Shown: one piece after another, positions 55,008-64,000 of the stretch | How the letters are laid out: each line of letters opens with the position of its first letter | Numbering within the stretch: position 1 is the first letter of the stretch | NCBI GenBank assembly: GCA_951394045.1 | Contig: OX595988.1 | Span: forward strand, 1,617,352-1,681,351 | Direction of reading: 5' to 3' | DNA: 64,000 nt | Source of the DNA: Nitzschia sp. DOCU1 | Lineage: Eukaryota > Bacillariophyta > Bacillariophyceae > Bacillariales > Bacillariaceae | The notes under the pieces: model-generated | Told to the model about the DNA's origin: nothing | Seen by the model: only the letters and a program-made list of their open reading frames with translations | The model's database searches: none | Translations under genes and position numbers: made by a program

Positions 55008-55661
55008 GTTCGTTGTAAAGCGCTCGTCCACAAAGTCGGACGAGGGCAGAAGACGATCAGGTCGGAACGGAGATGGACGAAACGAAACAAGAGTGGCTTT
55101 CGGTGCAATCCCTGAAAAAACTGCGTCCAACCTCAAACTTGGAACGCCTTGACACAAACACGCAAGAAAGCAACAAAAGGCACCGTTTTCCTCGTGGATT
55201 AAAGCAGGGTAGATAGAGTCAATCAATCAATCGTTTGGAACTAAGGTGCAGCCTCCAAATCACAACCGAAAATGGCATGGATGATGGTGTGTGGGCGTTC
55301 GATTTTCATGTTCTCTCTCTGTTGCGCGGCGTTCCCATGCGTACCTTTTGTACTGCCGATCACGTAGCGGGCTGTGTCCTGGCAGTTCATTCGTGGATCC
55401 AGACATGAGCTGGGAGGCGTTAGCGGACACTGTCCGAGAAAGTCGTCCGCCAGACCGCAACCGACACGTGGAGCGAAGGATGCCTCCCAAAAACGAAAAC
55501 GAGAAAAGATGCATGGGCTTGATGATGATGATGTTTCATCGATCTATCAGAATTTCTTTCGACGACGGGTTTATTGTACGAATCCATTGGTTGCCTGCCA
55601 AGTTGCCTCATTTCACCCGAGGGAACCAGTCCTGCTCCTAACAGTCTGGCGTTGATATAGG
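55008..55661. promoter_or_regulatory. Divergent intergenic region, NHE / acidic secreted protein
   Basis: A 654-nt region between divergent starts. Open frames cross it on both strands without recognisable domains. A (TGA)n-like stretch lies near 55520. Confidence 0.35.
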
Positions 55662-58078
55662 ATGACACGGCAAATACGTAGAAAGGCGGCCTTTCTATGG
55701 ATCGTACGGCTCTTGTTGCTTTCTTGCCTGGCGACCCACGGTGTTGTCAGCTGGGGACCGACGACTCCGCTGCTGGTCGGAAAGAAAGTCTTTCTTGGAC
55801 ATGTCAAGACGTCGAGCAGAGCTTGTGACTATCGCCATGACTTCTCGTTGTTCAAACTGCATGCCAAATACGAAGAAGATGATGACGAAAATTTCAGTTC
55901 GCCCTCCTCGAGACCGACACGGAAATCCAAAGGTCCACCGTCGAGATCAAGACAGCCCCAAACGTCCAAAGCACGAGAAGATATATACGACGAGTACTAC
56001 GACGACAACTATTACGAAGAGGACTATTATGAGGAGGAAGACGACCTTCCGTTCCAAGAACCGGTAAGGCCACTTGGAAAATATGAAAAATTGGCACGGT
56101 ATGAATCCCAGCGAAAGAGTATCGAGAATGACATGGACGAATATGACGACGACGAAGATTACTACGATGACGAGGATGGTGATGATGATGAAGACTCTGC
56201 GGGGGGCAATTTCTGGTCGAATCCTTCGGGTGGCGTGGATCGATCCGTCAAACCACCGAAATCACCGGCAGCAAGACGCGCACCTCGAGTACGAGGCGAC
56301 GACTACGACCCTCGACCCAGACGGCGGACACGGTATGTTTCTTCTTTTCTCCGACAATGCTGACTCTCTCTGGCTGCGTATTTGTCCCACTCATATTCTT
56401 GATGATAATGAACGAGCAGATCCCCGATTCGGTCCAGTAGCATGTCCTCGGCGCCGGAGCCATTTATAGACCTTTATGAGAGACTTTTTTGGTATGGATT
56501 TGATCCGGGAGAATCAGAGGGAGTTAGTGATAAAACGGTCTTTGGTGGGACCAAGGGGAAATTCAACGGGTTGTCGTTTTTGAAAGCATCCGAAATGCCT
56601 GGCCGCTCCATTGAACCGCGACGAAAGCAGCAGCGACGATTGCCGCCTAGAAGCAGGGACGGGGAATTTTATTCGGACGATGGCGACGACTTGGATGAGG
56701 ATGAATATGAGTATGGTGATGATCAAGGTGATGAATTTCGTTCTCAGAGCGTCGCAAAGTCGAAGCGAAGTCTAATCCGCTTGCGTAACCAAACGCCCCC
56801 CACAGATTTCCCAGGGTTCAGAGATGAGAAGAAGGGGGCACCCGCTCCAAGGCAAAGCCCACAGCGGTCGAGGCGGGTGCGGCCAAAGCCACGAGCTCGT
56901 GACTACGAAGATGATGACTATGGTGAGGGTGTTGGTGGTGACTGGGTTTCGAAACAAGTGTCCGCTTGGTTCAGTGGCAACGATGATGACGACGACGACA
57001 GGGCGGAACGCCCATCGGGACGACGAGATCGTCGTCGGCAGCGTGCCACCAAAACGGAGTGGTCGCCTTTTAGCGTCTTGGATACATTCCTCGGGTTGGA
57101 TAGGGAGGATATGGCGTACAAGGCGGAAATGTACAATGCCAAAATGGGGATTGGGCCCAAATCGGCTGGACCGAGGCGCCGGTCGAATTCTTCGTCCCGA
57201 CAACAGAGAAGGGACGCCCGCGACAACCCTCGGCGACCAGGGTACGCCTACCGATACAACAGCGAAGATGATATGGACGACGAAGACGCTTCATTTGTGG
57301 TCGATATTGAGCCCCCGGTACCTGAGGAGGCGTCTGCACGTTTGGATGGTAAGGAGGCGGCCATTGATGATGAGGACACAATGAACGGATCCGGTCGAAG
57401 AGATCTCAGCTGGGAGGAGCGCGCACTGGCCGTGGAAAGAGTACCACCAGCTAAGATTCCTGGCTGGGGTCCATCGGGTGAACTCCCAGTGGATGGCAGG
57501 ACAAAGGCTATTTTGGATGCCTTGGAGGATATCCAAACAGCGCGCCAGAAACTAGAAGCCAAGGAAAAGAAAGAAGCACTTGCCAAAGAAGACATTACTA
57601 TTCTCAAAGTGTACGATGATCGTTCAAGCCTTCCATGTTGTCGTCCCACGACAAACCTAACTCACTCCTTTTTGTTTGTTTACACAGTGATGCCGAAATG
57701 CAGCGGAGACAGCTGGAAGAGTCTCGTTCCAACGCTCGAGCGGCAAGGGAACGCCTGCGGCAAATTGAACTGGAAATCGACGACGCATCCCGCGCGCTGA
57801 GACGAGCTCGCACGCAGGTTCAACTAGCCAGGGATCAGCTCGAAGAGCTCCAGGGACGGCACTGGGCAGTGCTTGCCTCTTACAACCCCGACCAGGCCGA
57901 AGAACAGGTAGCCGAAGCTTTGAACGCGTTTCGCCTCTCGGAACCCACGGGGTGGGTGGTAGACGGTCCCAATACTGTCTCACAAGCTCAGGCGGCAGTT
58001 TCGCAGGAAGACAATGATTCAACTTCAAAGGGTTCAGAACCACCCGACCAAGTAGATTCCGTGAGCTCTTCCTCTTGA
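55662..58078 (+). CDS. Secreted or plastid acidic Tyr/Arg-rich protein, unknown function
   Basis: Three exons, 55662-56332, 56420-57610 and 57688-58078, with introns of 87 and 77 nt. Frame continuity supports both junctions. The product is 750 residues. Residues 1-30 form a hydrophobic leader (WIVRLLLLSCLATHGVVS); a plastid presequence is possible but the classic Ala-Phe is absent. The middle is low-complexity: clusters of Asp, Glu and Tyr (about 100-175) alternate with Arg/Pro/Ser-rich stretches. Short ordered islands are PFIDLYERLFWYGFDPGES, WSPFSVLDTFLGLDREDMAY and a Trp-rich WEERALAVERVPPAKIPGWGPSGELPV-type block. The C-terminus is a coiled coil (ARAARERLRQIELEIDDASR) and ends in Ser. The function is not recognised. 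Confidence 0.78.
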
Positions 58079-58180
58079 GACCAACTAGACGTCATTTGGA
58101 TGCAAGCCCGCCGCCAGCATTTAATTTAGCACGATACAGAATATCTGCGATAGGAAATAAGAGACTAGCTTCAAGCTACG

Positions 58181-59683
58181 CTATCTCCACTCACTGGTGT
58201 GTGCGGTAAACGGACACCGAGGAGCAGTTTTGGATATGCTCGTCTCGCATGTAGTCACAGGTCGCCCCAAAATAATTTCTTCCATGCGATGCCAGGATCG
58301 ATGAGAGCTCATGGCAGCCTTGTAGCCTTCCAGTGCCACAGCTAGCCTTTCGGCTGGATGTTCTAGGTAAAATCGCACAAACAAAATCAGTTGTTCCAAA
58401 CTGTGGTAAACGAGTAGGTGCGTTCCATTCTGCAAACTTTTAGGTAGCGTCAACATTGGATCCGAAACTACCAAAGCACCCGACACCAAGGCCTCCCAGA
58501 GTCGGTAATGATCTTCGTAGGTATCTCGTTGCGCCACGACAATGATTTTGGTATTTGCCATTGCCTCGACGTACCCCTTTTGAGCTTGACGTCGTCCTAC
58601 GCGATCATGCTGTCCAATCATGTCACAATAGACCTGGTACTCCTTCCCCAAGTTATCCAGCAGCCATGTGCTGACTCGATTTCGCAAATTGCTAAACTGT
58701 GCCACGTCCGTGCTGGGCGGCCAGTAGTGGGCCACGTCGACGTGGCGAGGCCGATTGGGGAGGTTAGCGATCGATATATTGTTGTTTCCGTCGTTGTCAT
58801 CCTCTGCAAGATATCCCACAATGGATTCCACAATATCTGTGCGGACGATCAAGGGAGTTTGTTCAAAGGTCGTTTCGGGAGTGGATGGCAACGCGTGACC
58901 CAAATGCAACCAATTAGCAGTGAAATTCCATGACCGATCGGTGACAATGGAGCGTTTGAAGTACAAGACATGGGCTGAACCCAAAACTTCTTCCAATGCC
59001 TTACAGTGTTGGGGCAGCTGCGGAGGATCGGTAAAATCGACGACATAGACAGGCCATACCAATGGCAATGACTTTGTACGACGCATGTCTTGGATTTTAC
59101 GCGCCTTTTCTGCCAATCGAGTACACCATTGCGAGTAAGGAAACTTGGCATCGGTGACCCACACCACGTTGGGATGGAGAGTTCGGACACTTTCATTGGC
59201 CAATGTCAAGACTGACGACTCTTCCACGCCATTGACTTCAATATGTACAACATCGGCACTGGTAGTCTGGTCCTTCTTTTTGGCGGCGGCATCCATGTAA
59301 GGCCACAGGACGACGGGAATGGACGAGGGAAGGATAGAGGAAAGGCCACTTCGAAACAATAGAACCGGATGTTCAATCATGGAGTTGTTGCGTTGGATTG
59401 CAGGAGACGACGGCAGTCCAGTGGCAGTCGAATCTTGGATGTCCATCGGCTTGGCAACTTTCGGTGTCAGCGGATGACTTGGTGTGTCCTCGTGGACTCG
59501 GACCTTGTCAGAGGGGCGATTGTTCGACAACCAAACGGGTGCCTCTTGCTGCACTGATTCAGTAGTGGGTACAACATCGACCGAAACTCGGATTTGCTGA
59601 AAACCAAACAAAGCCACGACAACCGCCAGAGCGACGAGAGAGAAAGAACGATGGTAGGCGTGCAGCCTCTTGGGGAGCCCCAT
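58181..59683 (-). CDS. Type II membrane glycosyltransferase, exostosin/Glyco_trans_1_2-like
   Basis: An intronless gene of 500 residues from the ATG at 59683; the frame upstream offers only a TTG. A short basic cytosolic tail is followed by one anchor (FSLVALAVVVALFGFQQI, about 14-32) and a stem, as in Golgi enzymes. The C-terminal domain contains YVEAMANTKIIVVAQRDTYEDHYRLWEALVSGALVVSDPMLTLP-type sequence: the E-A/x-G-x-x-P/V nucleotide-sugar region of GT-B enzymes. HSLEQLILFVRFYLEHPAERLAVA follows. Several N-glycosylation sequons (NNS, NES, NFT, NGT) fit a lumenal domain. Donor and acceptor are unknown. It is divergent from the SNARE fusion gene. Confidence 0.75.
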   Translation of the reverse strand: MGLPKRLHAYHRSFSLVALAVVVALFGFQQIRVSVDVVPTTESVQQEAPVWLSNNRPSDKVRVHEDTPSHPLTPKVAKPMDIQDSTATGLPSSPAIQRNNSMIEHPVLLFRSGLSSILPSSIPVVLWPYMDAAAKKKDQTTSADVVHIEVNGVEESSVLTLANESVRTLHPNVVWVTDAKFPYSQWCTRLAEKARKIQDMRRTKSLPLVWPVYVVDFTDPPQLPQHCKALEEVLGSAHVLYFKRSIVTDRSWNFTANWLHLGHALPSTPETTFEQTPLIVRTDIVESIVGYLAEDDNDGNNNISIANLPNRPRHVDVAHYWPPSTDVAQFSNLRNRVSTWLLDNLGKEYQVYCDMIGQHDRVGRRQAQKGYVEAMANTKIIVVAQRDTYEDHYRLWEALVSGALVVSDPMLTLPKSLQNGTHLLVYHSLEQLILFVRFYLEHPAERLAVALEGYKAAMSSHRSWHRMEEIILGRPVTTCETSISKTAPRCPFTAHTSEWR

Positions 59684-60052
59684 TTTCTTTCTCCTCGGAA
59701 CGTGCGAGTCACAGAGCCCCTTCCCTCCAACCAATAACGTTAGTCTCTCTAGCTAGCATGGCCTCCATTATTTCATGGCCCCATTCATACAAGTGATGAT
59801 TATGGCAACGTTTGCCCTTTCTTCGAACGCAATAGCATTATCGTGAGAAATGCACACCGACACGCAGCTTCCCGCCAAAACTAGAGTCGTCCTAGTCTAA
59901 TTTCAGTCGGCGTGAAATTTTTAGTCCCGTTGCGTGGGAAAGTGCCCCGTCGAACACCGGCATCACAACCATATGGTGGAGACCTGCCGTTTGCCCTAGT
60001 AGTCGTGTTGTTGTCATTTTCCACACCCAAAACACTTGAAATCTATAGCGCA
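59684..60052. promoter_or_regulatory. Divergent intergenic region, glycosyltransferase / SNARE fusion
   Basis: A 369-nt region between divergent starts. The SNARE frame is open back to a GTG at 59912 but the first ATG is at 60053. No further motif was recognised. Confidence 0.35.
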
Positions 60053-61462
60053 ATGTCTTCGCAACTATTTTCCAAACAACAGCAAGAGCAACAGCAAGAT
60101 CCACTGCAAGATGCTCGTCGCCGCCAAGAAGAATACTTGTCAGCGCAACGAGCCGCTGTCGAAGCCACCATGATCGGCCGGGAAACCCTCGAGACGGCTC
60201 TTCGCCAAGGGGAACAATTGCAGAATGCCGAACATTTAGCCGATGAGACGGAATACAAATTGGATCGTGCGACACGCCTATTACGAGGAATGACATGGGC
60301 AGGATGGGTGGCCAACAAGTTCAGTCGAGACGTCGAACCACCGGCCTACGACACCACGGCAGCAACAACCATTGAAGCACCACCTCCTCAATATTACGAG
60401 GACGTGCCACCGACGTGTTCGACGGCAGCACAAGCAGTTCAAAATTATCATGCCAATGTGCAAGTCTTGGAATCCTGTGAAACAACGGAACAAAAGGAAA
60501 CCTGCCAAATTATATGCGAAAACATGTATCAACAAGCCAAACGAGAAATTACAACCTTGCATCGACGGCAGGAGCTGGAGGAACAACACGACTACAAGGG
60601 ATTTGCTTCTCGACTGGGCAAGGATCTAGATACATTGCGAAAACGACAAGAACAAGCGCAACAAGGCGGCATGGCAGCAGAGGCGGCGAGTCCCAGCATT
60701 GGCACCGCCAAATCTGCTTTGTTTGGTGGTAAAACACCAGACGTTCCTACTCCTGCTTCCCCCTTGGACGAAATTAAAAGCGAGCAAGAGAGTCACTTGG
60801 ACTTTATGTCCACTCATCTACAAGAACTGGGATCTCTTGCCTCCAATCTAAGTCAATCTCTTGCGCAACATGGTGATACGCTTGAAGCACTGGATGGAAA
60901 GTCGGAATCCATGCTGTTCAAATCCAAAATGGTGACTCGGCGTGCCGACCACATGATTCAGAAAAAGTCTTGGTCGAAACCAAAGACAGAATTTCTGCAC
61001 AATGCTTCCATTCGCCACACTGTGACGGGCAAGTACTTGGCAGTGAGTACATCGAATTCAACGCTGGTTTTGTCCGACAAGTTCAACGAGACATGCATAT
61101 TTGGAATTTGGCAACGACAGACGGGATCCAAAGTATTTGGATTGAAAAGCAAATATTCCAATCGATGGGTCGGACAAAATTTGTTGGGCCATTTGGTGTG
61201 CTCTGCGTATTCCTTTGATCGGAGAGAAGAATGGGATGCGGACAATGCTGACTGGTCGCATACCACGCTTTTGTGTGCATCGGCCGGCTGGGGCAACGGG
61301 GGCTACTTGATGGTCCGAAAAGAAGATCAAGTGTTAATGATTGGTGGTGGAGGCCTGCAAGACAAGAAGGATGCGGATCTTTGGTGTATTCAGGAGCACG
61401 GACAGACGACGGCGACGACGAGCGCCAAAACTCCCAAAGCTGCGTCGCCTTCCAAAAAATGA
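60053..61462 (+). CDS. SNAP-25-like Qbc SNARE fused to a beta-trefoil domain
   Basis: An intronless gene of 469 residues from the ATG at 60053. The Qb helix lies at about 22-82, with GEQLQNAEHLADETEYKLDRATRLL matching the SNAP-25 Qb zero-layer region. A linker carries a small Cys group (SCETTEQKETC, then C) that could be lipidated. The Qc helix lies at about 245-306, with SLAQHGDTLEAL giving the second zero-layer Gln. Residues about 314-455 read as a fascin/ricin-type beta-trefoil: HNASIRHTVTGKYLAVST, VFGLKSKYSNRWVGQNLLG and GYLMVRKEDQVLMIGG. No transmembrane segment is present. SNAP-25 proteins supply two helices to the fusion complex. The trefoil might bind actin, lipid or glycans, which is inference. 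Confidence 0.78.
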   Translation: MSSQLFSKQQQEQQQDPLQDARRRQEEYLSAQRAAVEATMIGRETLETALRQGEQLQNAEHLADETEYKLDRATRLLRGMTWAGWVANKFSRDVEPPAYDTTAATTIEAPPPQYYEDVPPTCSTAAQAVQNYHANVQVLESCETTEQKETCQIICENMYQQAKREITTLHRRQELEEQHDYKGFASRLGKDLDTLRKRQEQAQQGGMAAEAASPSIGTAKSALFGGKTPDVPTPASPLDEIKSEQESHLDFMSTHLQELGSLASNLSQSLAQHGDTLEALDGKSESMLFKSKMVTRRADHMIQKKSWSKPKTEFLHNASIRHTVTGKYLAVSTSNSTLVLSDKFNETCIFGIWQRQTGSKVFGLKSKYSNRWVGQNLLGHLVCSAYSFDRREEWDADNADWSHTTLLCASAGWGNGGYLMVRKEDQVLMIGGGGLQDKKDADLWCIQEHGQTTATTSAKTPKAASPSKK

Positions 61463-61793
61463 AGATTTAGACGACCCAAATAGATCAGAGAGACACTAAC
61501 GAGTAACTTTCCATGTCTTCTAGCTTTATACAGATAGCTGGAATGGCACAGTAATCGTATAACAGGTACGATGTCGGTACCTCAGCGTTTTGTCACGTCG
61601 GTGATGGTAGGTCCGAAATCCGTCTGACCACTTCGACTAAAACTGCGTTGTTGTGGGCCACATTTTTCCTTTTCTGGAGGCGACGATGAGATTGATGTGC
61701 AATTGACACTCATTGTACCAAAGCCTGCCCACGCAACTATCGATATACCATTGCGACCCGCCCCGGGCCGCAGAGCGACTGTGCAGTGTTGTC
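61463..61793. promoter_or_regulatory. Intergenic region upstream of hydroxylase-like gene
   Basis: A 331-nt region between tandem plus-strand genes. No motif stood out. Confidence 0.35.
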
Positions 61794-63730
61794 ATGTCAT
61801 CGGTAAATAATGCCGTAAGCTGCCACACTGGGGACGAGAACGACAAACGGGAACTCGACGCGAATGCTAATTCCACTGGAGGCATGTCATCGGTATCCTC
61901 TGCTGACCCCATCCAGCTGTATCGACCCGCAAATACTTGCACTCAAATAGAAGAGCTCTTGACTCGTCAAGATTTGTCCAACGATGATATCCTGTCGTTT
62001 CTGTCGGGTTCCGATCTCCCTCCGCCGGATCGCAATGACTCCAACCCCGCCAAAGACAAAAGGGCCAAAATGCGGAAGGAATTCCATCAACGCCGCGCCG
62101 AAATCCAAGAACTGTCAGAGCATCTAAACAGTGGTGAAGCTCGCATCGACGAAGACGGACGTTTGGTGCCAACAGAGCCACCTCGCCCCCCTCGAGCGAA
62201 TCTTCCGCCGCCTCCTCCACCCGGAAGAAACCAGCAGGCGAATTTTCTCGATCCACTGTTGCAAGGAGATGAGGATCTGAACGGGTTGGCCAATGGAATA
62301 TTTGATGATGTCAATGCTGCTGATGTAGGGGGTGCTGGTGGGGCGAATCTGACTTTTCGACGTATCTGCTTTGCAGTGCTAGCTGTAGTCACAGCATTTG
62401 TTTGCGTCATTCTTCAGACGCTTCCACTTTTGCAACCATCGGAGGCAGTGGATCCAAATTTCGATCAACTCTTGCACGAATTATTGCACGTGCGATTTCT
62501 GAAGCAGCACCTACGATACTGTCCCGATCTGGATCGTCAGCCGCCTGTGGCGTATGGAATCAATGCCACCAACATATGGTCCTATAGGTACTGGCAAGAT
62601 CGCACAGGGCAGATAATGGGATTTTATTCTGAGACTGATTGCAACGATGGAGTCATTCATATTCCATCCAAACACGTTCTTGCTAACAGCTACATCCATT
62701 CTACACCGGATGAAGCAGCACTTCTACAACCCTTTCGCTATGGCGTTGACAAGGTCTGGCACCTTCCATGCTACGCTTCCCCCGACGCCAGGGGCAAAGA
62801 TCGAGTAGCCATATCGAGGTGCTACCCTGGCTGGAAGAATGCTTCCCTGACCTTTGAAAAGGAATACCCAAAGAAAATTGCCTCATCGCCTCCAAAATGC
62901 TTCAGGGGCGTTCACGACGATATTATTTCCAAGCAAGAAATCGAGAAGATCTTGCGCCTAGGGAACTACTTGATTTTGAATGGGGCCGACCATTTTGATA
63001 TTCACTACGAGGTTGCACACTTGCAATATGTTATTCCCACTGTCGTGGAAAAGTTACAAAACTTGCTACAGGAGCGGTATCATCAAAGTGGATTTCAACC
63101 AGTGGCATTCCGGATTCAAACCGCCGGACCGATGGACTTTATGGGAGTGAATCTCTTTCAGACGCAAGCATTGGCGCTCAATCAAACGGTACGTGGATCG
63201 ACCAGAACGGAAACATATATACCATTGGCCCAACTTTCTCACCAATTGTTGCTTGATAGACATATTTGGAATGGATCGAGAAATGCAAACGTCAGAATGA
63301 AATGGCCTTGTATTCTCTCCCATGGCCCTTTCGGGTGCCTCCCGTCCGGGATACTTGCAACTTGATGGCAGATCTAGAAGCCGATCCTCGATTTGCTATC
63401 CACACTTCGGTCTTTTTGGGGAATGGTGCTGGGATGGAGTACCGGGGTGGCGTGATACTTTTCGCGGACAATCATGTATCGAACTACAAACCGAAACACA
63501 AGATGCGTCGGGGTGTAACCATTGACGGATCGAAGGGGCGAGTGGTGGTGTCGTCGGGAGGGATTGAGAATCGCCGGTGTCGCATGCCAACGCGAGCAGG
63601 CCTTCGAACTGTCTTGCAAATATGGTGGGATTGCTCGAGTACAACGCCTCCCGGGGAGGGACGAATAAAAGTGACGCCTACCGATACTGATGGAGACGCC
63701 GACTTTACCGCTATGCAAGCCATTGAGTAA
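61794..63730 (+). CDS. Type II membrane protein with prolyl-4-hydroxylase-like fold
   Basis: Two exons, 61794-63188 and 63260-63730, flank a 71-nt intron (donor GTACGT, acceptor GATAG) that keeps phase 0. The product is 621 residues. The N-terminal 185 residues are hydrophilic and cytosolic, with a poly-Pro tract. A single anchor (ICFAVLAVVTAFVCVILQTL) spans about 190-213. The lumenal part ends in a double-stranded beta-helix of the P4H type: HTSVFLGN, YRGGVILFADN, GRVVVSSGGIENR and GLRTVLQIWW (the 2-oxoglutarate-side Arg). However, HxD and the distal His are not evident at the usual places. It may be a divergent or inactive hydroxylase of the ER/Golgi. The remaining 270 nt to the window end hold nothing supported. 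Confidence 0.68.
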
Positions 63731-64000
63731 TGTCGTGCTCAGTGCAGTTGACGGGCGAAATCATAACGCCTTTCTTTCGGGTGCAGCACTGGCAGCCTCG
63801 GGGGAATTGCACCCTAAAGAGTTGGAGGACCATTACTTGCGACGACACTCTACCGGTAGTTATTTCAAGGCGAGACGCAGGGACCATCTAGAGGTTACTG
63901 CTTGATGTGATTTCAGGGCGCGATGGGACGAATTCCAAAGCTTGTACAATGAGGAGACGACTCCCAATGCTTGTTGACGGTACTGAGCGCTTGTAGTAGT

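Noticed and set aside
1..64000. CRISPR arrays, rRNA, tRNA genes, bacterial operons
   Set aside because: No regularly spaced direct repeats and no convincing tRNA A/B boxes were found by eye; gene structure is eukaryotic.

Overview
The window is nuclear DNA of a photosynthetic stramenopile, most likely a diatom. Genes are closely packed on both strands. Many are intronless, and the introns that can be placed are short GT-AG introns of 61-97 nt that restore reading frames exactly. One protein is an LCIB-type theta carbonic anhydrase whose leader ends in the Ala-Phe motif of plastid presequences of secondary red algae. Others (eEF3-like ABC ATPase, VPS13, SLY1, cyclin Y) are plainly eukaryotic. 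The species cannot be read from this sequence.

Layout, left to right. 1-10 kb: a carbamoyltransferase with a signal peptide (minus, runs off the left edge), divergent from SLY1 (plus, one intron); a leucyl/phenylalanyl-tRNA-protein transferase homologue (minus), divergent from a GOST/GPR107-type seven-helix protein (plus); then the plastid theta carbonic anhydrase (minus, one intron), with two CO2/cAMP-element-like TGACGT boxes upstream. 10.8-16.3 kb: a Helitron Rep-helicase gene (minus), apparently intact once two short introns are removed. 16.7-27.6 kb: VPS13 (minus, five exons, about 3,527 residues).

28-43 kb: a fusion of an AlkB-like domain with a GT-A-like domain (plus); a protein with duplicated zinc-binding modules (minus); an IPNS-like 2-oxoglutarate oxygenase and a coiled-coil protein (both plus); a secreted histidine phosphatase (minus); and two neighbouring QSOX-like sulfhydryl oxidases (both minus). 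43-58 kb: a COPI-associated membrane protein with EF-hand-like C-terminus, cyclin Y (both plus), a coiled-coil protein (minus), an eEF3-like ABC-F ATPase with four exons (plus), a Na+/H+ exchanger (minus) and a secreted acidic Tyr-rich protein (plus). 58-64 kb: a type II membrane glycosyltransferase (minus), a SNAP-25-like Qbc SNARE fused to a beta-trefoil (plus), and a type II membrane protein with a prolyl-hydroxylase-like fold (plus).

Many of these proteins act in the secretory or membrane system (SLY1, GOST, VPS13, two QSOX, COPI-associated protein, NHE, glycosyltransferase, SNARE, hydroxylase-like protein). These are separate nuclear genes, and there is no sign of an operon. The most unusual items are the AlkB/GT fusion with two lost iron ligands, the SNARE/beta-trefoil fusion, the apparently intact intron-bearing Helitron, the bacterial-type aminoacyl transferase and the duplicated zinc module. 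No CRISPR array, rRNA or convincing tRNA was seen. All introns were placed by eye from splice consensus plus reading-frame continuity.
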